Below are positions 38,201-45,960 of a stretch of 64,000 nt of DNA, one piece after another. Source of the DNA: Aptenodytes patagonicus (Eukaryota > Chordata > Aves > Sphenisciformes > Spheniscidae); assembly GCF_965638725.1 (NCBI RefSeq), contig NC_134970.1, positions 7,174,001-7,238,000 on the forward strand, given 5' to 3'. The notes beneath the pieces are model-generated. The model was not told the DNA's origin. It was given only the letters and a program-made list of their open reading frames with translations, and ran no database searches. Within the stretch, counting starts at the first letter, position 1, and every line of letters starts with the position of its first letter. The translations under genes and the position numbers were made by a program.

Positions 38201-38817
38201 GTTTGCCAGCTCAGGCTGGCAGCTCGCAGGTGCACAGGCTGGTCATGCAGCAGACAATGATTCAGGACCACGGCCCCAACCGCAGCCACGGTCCCAGCTC
38301 CCACCATGCCATGATAAAGGGCTCTGGGGCCACCATGAGGAGACCTAGAATCACCGCAAGGGGATCCCAGGGCCACCGGGAGAGGATCCAGAGGGCTCCA
38401 GGGCCACCATGAGGGTATCCTGGGCCACCACGAGGGGCTCTAGAGAGACCCAGGGCCATCATGGGGGGATCTAGAGCCACCATGGGGGGGATCCTGGGCC
38501 ACCATGGGGGGATCCAGGCCCAGCTGCTGAGCAGCTTGATGGAGAGCAGCCCGAGCATTGGGCGGCCCTGCCTCCTCCGCCCGCGGAGCACCCAGGGCCG
38601 GCGGCAGCCCGCGGTCTCGGGGCGCACCGACCTCGCTGGTGAACATGGCGCAGAAGTAGTCGCTGCAGGCGGCCAGGACGATGCGGTGGGCCGGGAAGTC
38701 CTTGTGCTCCACGCGGAGGGTGACGTCGCAGAGCGTGTTGCTCTTCCGCAGGGCGTTCATGGCGTTGAGGATGGACTTGGCGTGCGAGTTGGTCATGATG
38801 TCCTTGGGGGGGGCCAT
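17117..38817 (-). CDS. KLHL12: KLHL12, Kelch-like 12, complete coding region in 11 exons
   Basis: KLHL12 is the substrate adaptor of a CUL3-RBX1 ubiquitin ligase. Known roles are monoubiquitination of SEC31 for large COPII carriers (collagen export) and ubiquitination of Dishevelled in Wnt signalling. Coding exons in transcript order: 38817-38632, 33021-32868, 32067-31850, 29225-29076, 27250-27136, 24764-24658, 23672-23477, 22318-22160, 20959-20861, 17793-17607, 17243-17117. Together they make 1698 nt, or 565 residues plus stop; the human protein has 568. The BTB domain spans about residues 20-125 ([16 protein letters not shown]), BACK about 130-235, and six Kelch repeats 275-565 with GG motifs such as [25 protein letters not shown] and VVGGFDGT. 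All introns are GT-AG and all phases agree. The start ATG (gcgcc ATG G) gives MAPPKDIM. Human has MGGIMAPKDIM, so four upstream residues are not seen here. The gene reads the same way as RABIF. Confidence 0.97.
17244..17606 (-). other. KLHL12: KLHL12 intron (363 bp), no feature seen
   Basis: The intron is bounded by GTAAGC and TTGCAG in gene sense, in phase 2. No repeat or RNA gene is seen inside. Confidence 0.85.
17607..17793 (-). CDS. KLHL12: KLHL12 coding exon (residues 462-524), Kelch repeats 5-6
   Basis: The acceptor ctccccag is at 17794-17795 and the donor GTAAGC follows 17607. It encodes [19 protein letters not shown], then [16 protein letters not shown] and RGRLYAIAG. The split Gly codons at both ends fit the neighbours. 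Confidence 0.96.
17794..20860 (-). other. KLHL12: KLHL12 intron (3.07 kb) with an internal polyadenylation-like signal
   Basis: There is no recognisable transposon or second gene. In gene sense an AATAAA followed by TGTCCTTTACAG occurs at 19906-19901, resembling a genuine mRNA 3' end. It could end a shortened transcript or belong to an old retrocopy. Otherwise nothing is seen. Confidence 0.6.
19901..19906 (-). terminator. Intronic AATAAA, possible alternative 3' end of KLHL12
   Basis: TTTATT on the plus strand reads AATAAA in KLHL12 sense, in an AATAAATGTCC context typical of mRNA ends. Use would give a KLHL12 transcript lacking the last two coding exons, that is Kelch repeats 5 and 6. There is no direct evidence of use. 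Confidence 0.25.
20861..20959 (-). CDS. KLHL12: KLHL12 coding exon (residues 429-461), Kelch repeat 4
   Basis: The acceptor tttcag precedes GTGGCTATG at 20959 and the donor GTAAAA follows the codons for KRS plus one G at 20861. It encodes [20 protein letters not shown] and [10 protein letters not shown]. The phase is 1 on both sides. Confidence 0.96.
20960..22159 (-). other. KLHL12: KLHL12 intron (1.2 kb), nothing recognised
   Basis: The intron starts GTAGGT and ends TTTCAG in gene sense. A plus-strand open frame of 173 codons (21031-21552) crosses it, with no recognisable domain. I regard it as chance. Confidence 0.8.
22160..22318 (-). CDS. KLHL12: KLHL12 coding exon (residues 376-428), Kelch repeat 3
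   Basis: The acceptor gttgcag precedes ACATGATC at 22318 and the donor GTAGGT follows CTCG at 22160. It encodes [20 protein letters not shown], then DPNIDQW and [14 protein letters not shown]. The split Asp and Gly codons at its ends match the neighbouring exons. Confidence 0.96.
22319..23476 (-). other. KLHL12: KLHL12 intron (1.16 kb) containing an old LINE fragment
   Basis: The intron starts GTATGT and ends GTTGCAG in gene sense. An AT-rich stretch at about 22840-22960 is followed by a CR1/L3-like fragment at about 23000-23230. No other feature is seen. Confidence 0.8.
23000..23230 (-). mobile_element. Old CR1/L3-type LINE fragment
   Basis: The plus strand reads CATATCCCCTCTCAGCCTTTG, then CCTCCTCTGCACATGCTCCAG. 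This is the order found in reverse-complemented 3' parts of CR1/L3 LINEs (ATCCCCTCTCAGCC ... CCTCCTCTGCACCCGCTCC). Its sense strand is therefore the KLHL12 strand. It is diverged, with approximate ends. Confidence 0.6.
23477..23672 (-). CDS. KLHL12: KLHL12 coding exon (residues 311-375), Kelch repeat 2
   Basis: The acceptor gttttag precedes AGCATCACC at 23672 and the donor GTATGT follows CTTGGAG at 23477. It encodes [40 protein letters not shown] and [16 protein letters not shown]. Confidence 0.96.
23673..24657 (-). other. KLHL12: KLHL12 intron (985 bp), nothing recognised
   Basis: The intron starts GTAAGG and ends TTTTAG in gene sense, in phase 0. No repeat family or RNA gene is identified. 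Confidence 0.8.
24658..24764 (-). CDS. KLHL12: KLHL12 coding exon (residues 275-310), Kelch repeat 1
   Basis: The acceptor gctttag precedes GAGCTAATG at 24764 and the donor GTAAGG follows CCA at 24658. It encodes [20 protein letters not shown], then [15 protein letters not shown], which opens the propeller. Confidence 0.96.
25985..26090 (-). repeat. Intronic direct repeat copy 2, exon-like
   Basis: This 106-bp copy differs from the one at 26882-26987 at only two positions (25989 and 26075) and has no gaps. In gene sense it holds a 78-bp block (26088-26011) preceded by AG (gataaag) and followed by GTGAGAGA. The similarity stops abruptly on both sides. Confidence 0.9.
26271..26320. repeat. Perfect 25-bp tandem duplication
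   Basis: A 25-base unit starting GATAATCTAATCAACC occurs twice back to back (26271-26295 and 26296-26320) without mismatch. This suggests a recent replication-slippage event. Confidence 0.95.
26882..26987 (-). repeat. Intronic direct repeat copy 1, exon-like
   Basis: The 78-bp block (26985-26908 in gene sense) follows tttgtctcagcatgcag, a good acceptor with a pyrimidine tract, and is followed by GTGAGAGA, a strong donor. The block is open in one frame, but not in the frame that joins the upstream KLHL12 exon. Confidence 0.9.
27136..27250 (-). CDS. KLHL12: KLHL12 coding exon (residues 237-274), BACK to Kelch linker
   Basis: The acceptor ttctcag precedes CCTTTTATACG at 27250 and the donor GTGAGC follows CGTCTAG at 27136. 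It encodes [20 protein letters not shown], then [18 protein letters not shown]. Confidence 0.96.
27251..29075 (-). other. KLHL12: KLHL12 intron (1.83 kb), nothing recognised
   Basis: The intron starts GTATCG and ends TTCTCAG in gene sense. Only short unassigned open frames are present, and no repeat family is recognised. Confidence 0.8.
29076..29225 (-). CDS. KLHL12: KLHL12 coding exon (residues 187-236), BACK domain
   Basis: The acceptor tttccag precedes GTGGACTCT at 29225 and the donor GTATCG follows GACACCGAG at 29076. It encodes [20 protein letters not shown], then [20 protein letters not shown]. The phase is 0 on both sides. Confidence 0.96.
29226..31849 (-). other. KLHL12: KLHL12 intron (2.62 kb), nothing recognised
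   Basis: The intron starts GTAAAA and ends TTTCCAG in gene sense. A T-run lies at about 29766-29777. No gene, RNA or clear repeat family is recognised. Confidence 0.8.
31850..32067 (-). CDS. KLHL12: KLHL12 coding exon (residues 114-186), end of BTB and start of BACK
   Basis: The acceptor tccgtag precedes GTGTGAAAC at 32067 and the donor GTAAAA follows GAAATTCAG at 31850. It encodes [40 protein letters not shown] and the segment ending KLIKCDEIQ. This region includes the 3-box that, in related proteins, helps bind CUL3. Confidence 0.96.
32068..32867 (-). other. KLHL12: KLHL12 intron (800 bp), nothing recognised
   Basis: The intron starts GTAATT and ends CCGTAG in gene sense. It is AT-rich, with no identified repeat. 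Confidence 0.8.
32868..33021 (-). CDS. KLHL12: KLHL12 coding exon (residues 63-113), BTB domain
   Basis: The acceptor atttacag precedes CTTTCAGAG at 33021 and the donor GTAATT follows CTGAAAG at 32868. It encodes [40 protein letters not shown] and [11 protein letters not shown], the second half of the BTB fold. Confidence 0.96.
33022..38631 (-). other. KLHL12: KLHL12 intron (5.61 kb), largest intron, with a minisatellite at its 5' end
   Basis: The intron starts GTCGGT, a usable but weaker donor, and ends TTTACAG in gene sense. Apart from the minisatellite at about 38290-38520, no repeat family or embedded gene is recognised. Short open frames on both strands have no domain. Confidence 0.75.
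38290..38520. repeat. Minisatellite in KLHL12 intron, 110 bp from the exon 2 donor
   Basis: Degenerate tandem copies of a 21-22 bp unit close to GGGCCACCATGGGGGGATCC occur about eight times, some stretched to about 31 bp. The copies nearest 38520 are most alike. Many contain GCCACCATG on the plus strand, a Kozak-like start context by chance or by repeat amplification. Confidence 0.8.
38632..38817 (-). CDS. KLHL12: KLHL12 first coding exon (residues 1-62), start of BTB
   Basis: The exon begins at 38829 after cccgcag, with 12 non-coding bases before ATG at 38815-38817. The donor GTCGGT follows TTCACCAGCGAG. It encodes [20 protein letters not shown], then [17 protein letters not shown] and [11 protein letters not shown]. 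Human has one Pro fewer after MA. Confidence 0.95.
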
Positions 38818-38875
38818 GGCGCCCGGCACCTGCGGGCACAGCCAGCACGGCCACATGTCACGGCCCGCCCGCCGC

Positions 38876-38892
38876 GACGCCAGGGGGCGCCC
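38876..38892 (+). promoter_or_regulatory. CTCF-like motif in KLHL12 intron 1/CpG island
   Basis: GACGCCAGGGGGCGCCC fits the CTCF core consensus well and points the same way as the copy near RABIF. It is followed, as there, by CGCCGCGCC repeats. This is a motif match only. Confidence 0.5.
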
Positions 38893-39054
38893 TCTCGCCG
38901 CGCCGCGCCGCGCCGCCCCTCCCTCTCTCCCTCCCTGCCCCGCCCGGGTCGCCCCCTCCCCTCCCCGCGCCGGCGGCCACAGGCCGCCCGCGGCCCCGAG
39001 GCTTCCCCGCCGAAACGCGGCGCCGCCCGCCCGGGGCGGCCCGGCCGCACTCAC

Positions 39055-39140
39055 CGCCGCGGGGAGAGGTCCCGGCCCGCGCGCCTCGCCTCCCCCCCTC
39101 CCTTCCCTCTCCCCGCGCGGCGCGCGCTGATGGCGTCATT
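39055..39140 (-). other. KLHL12: Inferred non-coding first exon of KLHL12
   Basis: In gene sense a good donor (GCGGCG followed by GTGAGTGCGG) ends a block at 39055. It would splice to the acceptor at 38830 over a 225-bp intron. The human gene also has a mostly non-coding first exon. The transcription start is uncertain. Confidence 0.5.
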
Positions 39141-39440
39141 GCGCCGCGCCGAGGTGCCGCGCTACCCCGCCCCTGGGTGCCTCGCGGTTGCCGGGCGACG
39201 GGCTCCTGCTGCCGCCTGGGCCGCCGCCCCGCCCCGGCCCGGCCCGGCCCCGCGTCCGTCCCCCCCCCCCCCCCGGCAGCGCCGCCCTCCGCCGCCTCGA
39301 CGGGGGCCGGGGGCCCGGGCCCGGCGCGGCCCGGCCGAGCGCTCCCGCACAGAAGCGGGAGGAAGCGGAGCCGAGCGTGACCCCGGCGGGGCGGGTGCCC
39401 GGGCCCGCAGCGGCAGGAGCGGCTTGGGCTTGCTCAGGTC

Positions 39441-41058
39441 TGGGGAAGTTCGAGTGGAACGTTGCAATTCAATTGACCGTTGTCCCGGTGGGGACGGGCC
39501 GGCAGGCGCGGGCAGATCCCTCGCGAAGTGCCGGGCACGGGTCCCGCGCTGCCTTCCCCTTTTGTCACTCCCGGAGGGCCGGCGCCCTGGAACTGGCCCT
39601 GCCGGGGCTGCCGCAGCCACAGCGGGAGCGAGGCCCCAGAAGACTGCTCTAAAATACCAGGGTTTTTGAACGAGCGCTATTTTTGAGCTCTTCCCACACA
39701 CACAGCTCAACGTCTCCGGCGGATCGCCTCCAGCTGACAACCCTGAGCTCGTGGTGGCTGCCGCCTCCGCTCTCCCCCTGCCCTCAAGCTCGTTTCCATC
39801 CTGCCGGGTGGCTGGGGATGCGTTTTAAAACCTGCAGCTATACATATAGTCAGGTAGCCGGTACAGAGGCATTGTTAGTGACCTGAGATAAATTCTCAGC
39901 TAAATGTAGAACAAATTCTGAGTTAAGGAATCTGTACGTGGAGGTTCAGATATTATCCTGGCCTGGAGGCTGATCATTAACTCAGAAACTTCCTCCTCAG
40001 AGAGGTAGGATCAGTCTGTTTTGAGGCTGCATGTGGAACAAGAGTTTGGAGGATTTGTTGGACCTTAGCGGTACTAATCTAGCAAGCAAAGGGTTGGCAA
40101 GATCCAGCAGCTGGAGATGAGAAACCAGTGTTCAGCCAGGAGGGCAGTTAACCACTGCCTTCAGAGCTGGCAGATGCTCTGCCGTGTAGGATCTTTAAAT
40201 CAGCATGCAGCGTCTCTTTCTCTAGACCCAGTTCAAGCAGAAATTACTCTTGCTGGAGGCAGGTACCAGTAAGTGAAACTTTGTGTCAGACTACATCATC
40301 ATACAGTCCTCTCGGAGCTTAAAATCAAGAGGGATGTTTGACCAAAGTGTCAGGACAGACTGTCAGTCCATGCGAGATGCAGCCTGGAGTAATGGAGATA
40401 AAAAGTCAGCATATGCCCGCGCAGTGCTTACCCTCACACTATGCGCTCCTCATTTCCTGACAGACACATCAAATCGGTCTCTGCATCCACCTCGTGCTGA
40501 TTTTCCAAGGATATATACGAAACCTCTGACAGTATTGAAGACCAGTTTAAAAAAATCCATGACTCCCTTTATTTTTTTCAAGATGTTCTTTTACATCCAA
40601 GGAAAACTAAGGTAGCCACAGTAAAAATTGCATCTTGAAATTAAACTTTAAATCACAAAGGATGAAAAATAACGCACAGAAAGTACCGTTATACTGTATG
40701 TTTATGAAATAGGTACACATTCTTAGTTTTTGATGTTGACAGGTATATTGAATTGCTCTCCGCATTAATGTTCTTCATATATTTTTTCCTTTTAAATAAG
40801 TATTTTAAAATAGGAAAAAGGAATTAAGACAGAGAAAATAAAAACCATCAACTTTCTGAATGTGTAAACAAGAGCAAGGTACATCACAGGGCTCAGAAAT
40901 AACATACAAATAAACTTACCGCAGTAACACTGTTTCAGAATGAGCTGAGGTTTGTAGAGCAGAGGCTTGGAAAACACCGTGTCATCCCCATGTGTGAGAA
41001 CGTGGCTCCGTCGCACAAGGGTGGTGCTATCTGGAACACGCTGTAAGAGTGCACCGTG
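39441..41058. other. Upstream flank of KLHL12, no gene recognised
   Basis: The GC-rich shoulder fades by about 39.75 kb into AT-rich sequence. Open frames are short. No exon matching a known protein is seen on either strand. Confidence 0.5.
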
Positions 41059-41190
41059 CTCTCAAAGATACCCACAATGTACCTGGACGAGGCCCTGGGC
41101 AACCTAATGTAATGGTTGGTGTTGCCTCTGCTTTGAGTGGGGTGGGACTAGGGACCTCCAGAGGTCTCTCGACCTCCGATCTAAATTGTG
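41059..41190 (+). mobile_element. CR1 LINE 3' fragment
   Basis: The sequence reads TACCTGGACGAGGCCCTGGG, CAACCT, then GGTGGGACTAGGGACCTCCA and GAGGTCTCTCGACCTCC. This matches the end of CR1 (CTGGACGCGGCCCTGGGCAACCT ... GACCTCCAGAGGTCCCTTCCAACC). The tail has decayed. Confidence 0.75.
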
Positions 41191-44100
41191 CTTTGAGTCT
41201 ATGTTAATGTCCACAGAGCTAAATTCCTTGAGTTGACTTGATAGGACTTGTCCTGTCCTTGGGGTGTCCTCTGGGATTGCATAAAAAGGTCCCAGCGAGT
41301 ACAGTATGGGGAAGAAACTCGGGAGAACCTTATCCGTAGGCTTCCTTTTGGGTTGCTCCCTCAGGCTGGCTCAAACTTACAGACCTCTTGCCGCGGGGAC
41401 AGTGCCAGCCCGGTAACTGGGAGGAGACGCCTGTGTTGGGGCATATTTGGAGAGGCAGTTGGGATGTGGTGGGATGGGGCCTGACACTGAAGTAGTGTTG
41501 GTGGTCTGCGTGGCATGACTTTTTTGGGGTAGATGGTACTGAATCTCACGTGCGGCAGACCTGTTCAGGCCAGCCAGGGCCTGGCTCCTCGTGTCCCCAG
41601 GACTACCCTGCAGAACGGCCTGACCGAAACACAGCATTCCTGGTGACTGAGGTGTTCTCCCATCCCTGTGCTAGGGTATCAGGGGAGCAGTTACCCAGCA
41701 GATGCACTGGCTTGGCTCACCAGCGCTGCAATATGTCCTAGCTCGGTATCTCCTGCACAAGCCATGCTGGGAAAGCTGCTGTTACACTGCCACTCATGCC
41801 GCCAATCAAATCTAGTTTGCCCCAGAATTAATATACAGAGACTGTGTCTCCAAGTCACGTAGGCTAAGTACACCGAGAGGAGGTCCCATGAAGCCCAACA
41901 TCTCAGGCTGTACTCCGGCCCTTCTCTCAAACGTACTCAGTCTTTCTCCTTAGAACGGCAAGTCAGGCCATTTCACTTGGGACCAACAGTGCAGAGCCCA
42001 AATTCCCAGCCTGAGACACTGTGCATTTACTGTTTCTTGTGGATCATGGTTGAAATCTCTCCTGTCCCTTCCTTACTGTCACGTACATCACAGTGATGAA
42101 AGCTTTCAGAGCTGTCATTGGCCATCAGAGTAATCTGAGAAAGGCAATACTTCCACAATTGGCTGTGTGTTTTAGGAAAATGACTGATGTGGCTGAGACG
42201 AGCATAACACTTATCGTAGGGAGGCACAAGGATTTCAGGGAACAGACAAATGGATTTTGGAAGAGCTGAGAGTGCATCAGAGACAGACAGGACAGAGCCA
42301 TGCCAGACTTGTCTGCCTTCATGTACCCCAAGAGCTCGCAGCGCCAGCGTGAGTCGCAGGCACTAGTCTGTGGTGTCAGAGGAGTAAAGATGTGCAAGAA
42401 GTCTAGAGAGACAAAATAGATGTGCCCAGGACAGATCAAGAGCTTTAGCCTAAGTACAGGCAAAAACATTACAAACCAATTTTGATTTGTGAGCAAGCTG
42501 ATCTTATTTGAAATACTTCTTAAGTTATAAAAAGTCTTTTGGAGGCTTAAACGCAACAGAGCTAATGTGCTGTTAAACATTAGACTGATGTCTTTCATTG
42601 TTTATTCTCAGAGAAAATATTTTATGTTAAACGTTCTTTTGATTCCCCACACCCTCTCCAGTTTTGCATACCAGATCTTAAAAAAAAACCCCAACAACAA
42701 AAAAAACCCCAAACCCAAAATGCAGCGTTTTTGTTCTTAAGAGGTTCAAATTTTTTCTGGATTTTCATACCTTTGGTCTCACACTGAACAAATTCATGGT
42801 GCTTGCTGGGCACACAGAATTGTTTTGTTATGGGAGGAGGAATGGTTTGGGGAAGGCAGAGGAAGAAAGGTTGGAACTGGGTTGACTGCGAGTCACTTAG
42901 GTCAAAACTGACAAAAGCCACCACCAGGTTTGGGAACATTCTCTAGAGGATGTTTATCCCCTACCAGCTAGAGGCACTCAAAGGCTACAGCACTCAAAGT
43001 GCCTACTGGCTTCAGCTAGGCATTGCATTGAGCTGCTCATCTGAGGGCTTGTGAGTCTGTTTTCAATTCTTGTGCTGCAGTTTCTAGGAGAAAAAGTCAG
43101 TTGCTGCATTTCAGCTCTTGTTACAAGCCCTGGGTTAAGAAATGTCTTTATTCTTTTCCAGTCCAGCTGCCTGATGGATATTCTTCAGTTGAAAACAAGG
43201 CAAGGTTTGCAGGAAAAGGTGATTTCTTATATCAGAGCAACTGACATTCCTGGAAAAACAGGCCAGCGTTTGGGCACTCAAGCTCTCCTTCAAGCCTGGA
43301 GCAGAAGCAGGCCACTCCAGATTCTTCTTCAGCAGTGGTTTACCAGTTTGGGATGGGCAAGATTATTGTGGCTGTGATCGTGGAAGAACCCAGACTCTTT
43401 GATCTTCCACTTCTTACATGTTGATTTACAATCTGGCTTTACTGTGGAGCAAGCCAACTGGACCCCTGGGTGAGAAACTCATGCTCGCTGTCAGGGGAGT
43501 GGTGGAAAAGGGAACAAGGCTGGGCTCCGTCCTCAAGAGGTAGCAGGGTTGTGACTGTCACTGTTGTGGTCTGTGTTCACCCATAGCTCTCCCAAAATAT
43601 TCCACAATACCTTCCACTCTTCCTTCTATGCTCTCTCTGTTTCAATATCCCTCTACAAAAGTCTGTGAAGAAAACATGACAACCCCCGTCTGCTTTTCTT
43701 CTTTGCAGGAAAGCAGTTTTGTCACTATTTCTCATGTCTGGAAGAGTCTTGCTGGAGCTGTGAAGAGATCTGGGAGCCACCTGGCTGGTAACATATCAGT
43801 ACAGCAGCACAAGGTCGCTTCCCTGGGTATTGGCCAGGCTGGATACACCTGAGGGCAGTGTAAATATAAATAATAATAATAAAAAAACAACTCAGGTTAG
43901 TAACAAGACTGCAACTGTCCTTCTGGGGCAGCATGTCTTTTCATGACTGCTGTGTGAAATCTGTGGAAGGGAGACTTCCAATGAGTCTTTGGTGATATTT
44001 CATAAATGCAGAGCCAGGACAGACTTAGAGGCGGTAAGGAAGAACCTCAGGCATGGGCCTTAAAAGTCAGCGGTGCTTTAGACTTGGGAGTCAACCAGGA

Positions 44101-44999
44101 GCCCTCCTCCCAGCCAGACATAAGGCCTTTGTCAAGGCTGGGATGATTTCCATAATCTGAACTTTTCAAACATCCATAAGGACATGCTCACGTCTGGGAG
44201 GAGTGGTCGTGTGTCTGTGGGCACTAATAGCATGAACAGGGAGGGCAGAGGGCAAGGAAGCATGATGCAGTCTAGGGCAGATGTGCTGTTGGAGATGATG
44301 GCCACTGTCTGCAGCCCAGAGGAGTCAGAAGGATGCACATCCCCTGACTGAGCAGAGATCCCCACACTGTCATCTTAGAACTTTGCCTTCTCTGGTCAGA
44401 GAAGCAACAATTCTGGGCAAGGTTTATGGCGGGCACACTTCACCTTTTTGAAGAAGCAACAACGCAAGACTGGCTAGAGTTTCAGTTTAGCAACAAGATG
44501 CATCACATGCAGGGCCTTGGCTGCTTTACTGGGTCATGATCAGGTGCATCTCGAAGAGAAGCTGCACCTGACCCATCATGGCTGTCTTTCTCCCAGGGCT
44601 ACCCCACACATCTTCCTTTGCTGACATTTTTTTCTGTAGGGGATTGATAGCTGGCAGGGAGTCAATGTTGGCCTGGCTCACTGATGGACCATGACAGATG
44701 ATCAATTTGGGATTGTTGCAGTCTGTAAGCATGGAAAGATTCATAGCAGATTCGATTTTTTCCCTCTGTGAACTGTAGGGTGGTGTTATCTTCAGCTGTC
44801 TGCAATATGGCTGTTCTAGCCCTTCCCCTGCGACTGGAGTCAGCAGTGGAAATCCTGTGATTATGATTGTCTCCTCTTTGCTCTTCATGGCATAAAATGG
44901 TGGCTGTGGTCCAATGAATGTAGACTTAACAGGGAAAATACTCGCAAATCCAACATCACTCAGTTCAAATCAAATCTCTGATCCTCCCCCAAGACACCA
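41191..44999. other. Gene-poor intergenic sequence
   Basis: No known exon is recognised. Minus-strand open frames of 157 codons (42125-42598) and 120 codons (44526-44888) have no recognised family and no flanking gene signals. An A/C-rich stretch lies at about 42680-42718. Otherwise nothing is seen. Confidence 0.45.
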
Positions 45000-45960
45000 T
45001 TACATAACCATTATGTAAACTGTCCCAAAAAAATCTATGAAATGCCTCTTGTAAAAATACCCCACCTCCATCACGGAGCTATTGTGAAAACACACTGAAG
45101 AGACCAAAAATACTGCCAAGGAGCTATCAAGAGTAAGCCCAAATCCCCACAAAGGAGCCATTGTAAATAGGACCATAAGAAATTGAGGGATCATTGTATA
45201 AATCCCTTCAAAAGGCCCCCATGAGAATGCTTCCAAAAATCACACAAAAGATTTTTGATACTGGATGCTCTGTGGGATTTTCTGGTTGGTTTTTTTTTTT
45301 TATGGTCCTTTTAATAGGGTGTTTATGGCTATGCTTTGACATTACAGATCACTTCCAAAATAGCTTCTACGTGGTGTTATTTGGGGCAATTTTAGTATCG
45401 CCAAGATGTTCACAGTAAATCCATATGGTTTGACTCTAGGGCAGGTTCACAACTGCCTTGACGATTGTCATAATTGTTTCATCAGCAATGCTCTCTGGGC
45501 ATTTTCTAAATGCCCCTTCGATGGAATCACTGAAACATTTGATAAATTGCTTTGGTGGAGCCTTAGGTCTATATATTTTCAAACTTGCCTTTGGCTGTGG
45601 TTTCTGGTGTGCTGGATCTGTAGTTCAGGTTTTTTTTCCAGCTTTCAGAGGAGTCACAGAATGGTTCCTGGGCTGGGGCTTTGGGTGATTTTTCAAATTC
45701 TTCTTGGCTCTGACCCTTAGGTGAGGTCTTTGAGACAAAATGACTTTTGGATATCAAGGTTCCAGCGTTGGGGAGTGTCTTCAGGAATATTGTAAGAAAT
45801 GTCTCACAAGTGTGATCTGAGAAGCACTTTACAAAGCATCCGATGACATCTTATGCTCATCTTCAAAATGGCATGTGCCTCTGGGGTGTGATTTAGATGT
45901 CTGTTGGATGTGATCTGTCAGGTAGTTTCAGAATGGTCCGTGAGCCCACATGCAAATGAG
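45000..45960. repeat. Degenerate AT-rich repeated sequence with inverted segments
   Basis: Loosely similar segments recur with motifs like TCAAAATGGC, TTTATGGTCC and GGGTGTGATTT. The first part (about 45000-45250) carries the reverse-complement versions, for example GGACCATAA at 45170-45178 against TTATGGTCC at 45300-45308. A short perfect hairpin, TTACATAACCATTATGTAA, lies at 45000-45018. Unit length is not clear by eye. Confidence 0.35.

Larger units (their letters stand above)
38570..39440 (-). promoter_or_regulatory. KLHL12: KLHL12 CpG-island promoter
   Basis: Dense CpG covers coding exon 2 and extends upstream. There is no TATA box. On the plus strand near 39128-39146, GATGGCGTCATTGCGCC holds a CRE-half/ATF-like GCGTCA. 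A run of 15 C lies at 39260-39274. Initiation is probably near 39100-39160 on the minus strand. The island continues on the far side and could drive a divergent transcript. Confidence 0.7.

Noticed and set aside
38440-39054. 204-codon minus-strand frame as an extended KLHL12 N-terminus
   Set aside because: The part before MAPPKDIM reads through an intron with a clear acceptor (cccgcag), and the part after FTSE reads into the next intron.
38461-39669. 402-codon plus-strand open frame
   Set aside because: It begins in the minisatellite and crosses the KLHL12 exon and promoter antisense. It has no domain and is explained by GC content, though antisense transcription is worth checking.
42125-42598. 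157-codon minus-strand open frame
   Set aside because: It is Leu/Ser/Ile-rich without a domain or splice or promoter context. It is consistent with chance in AT-moderate sequence.
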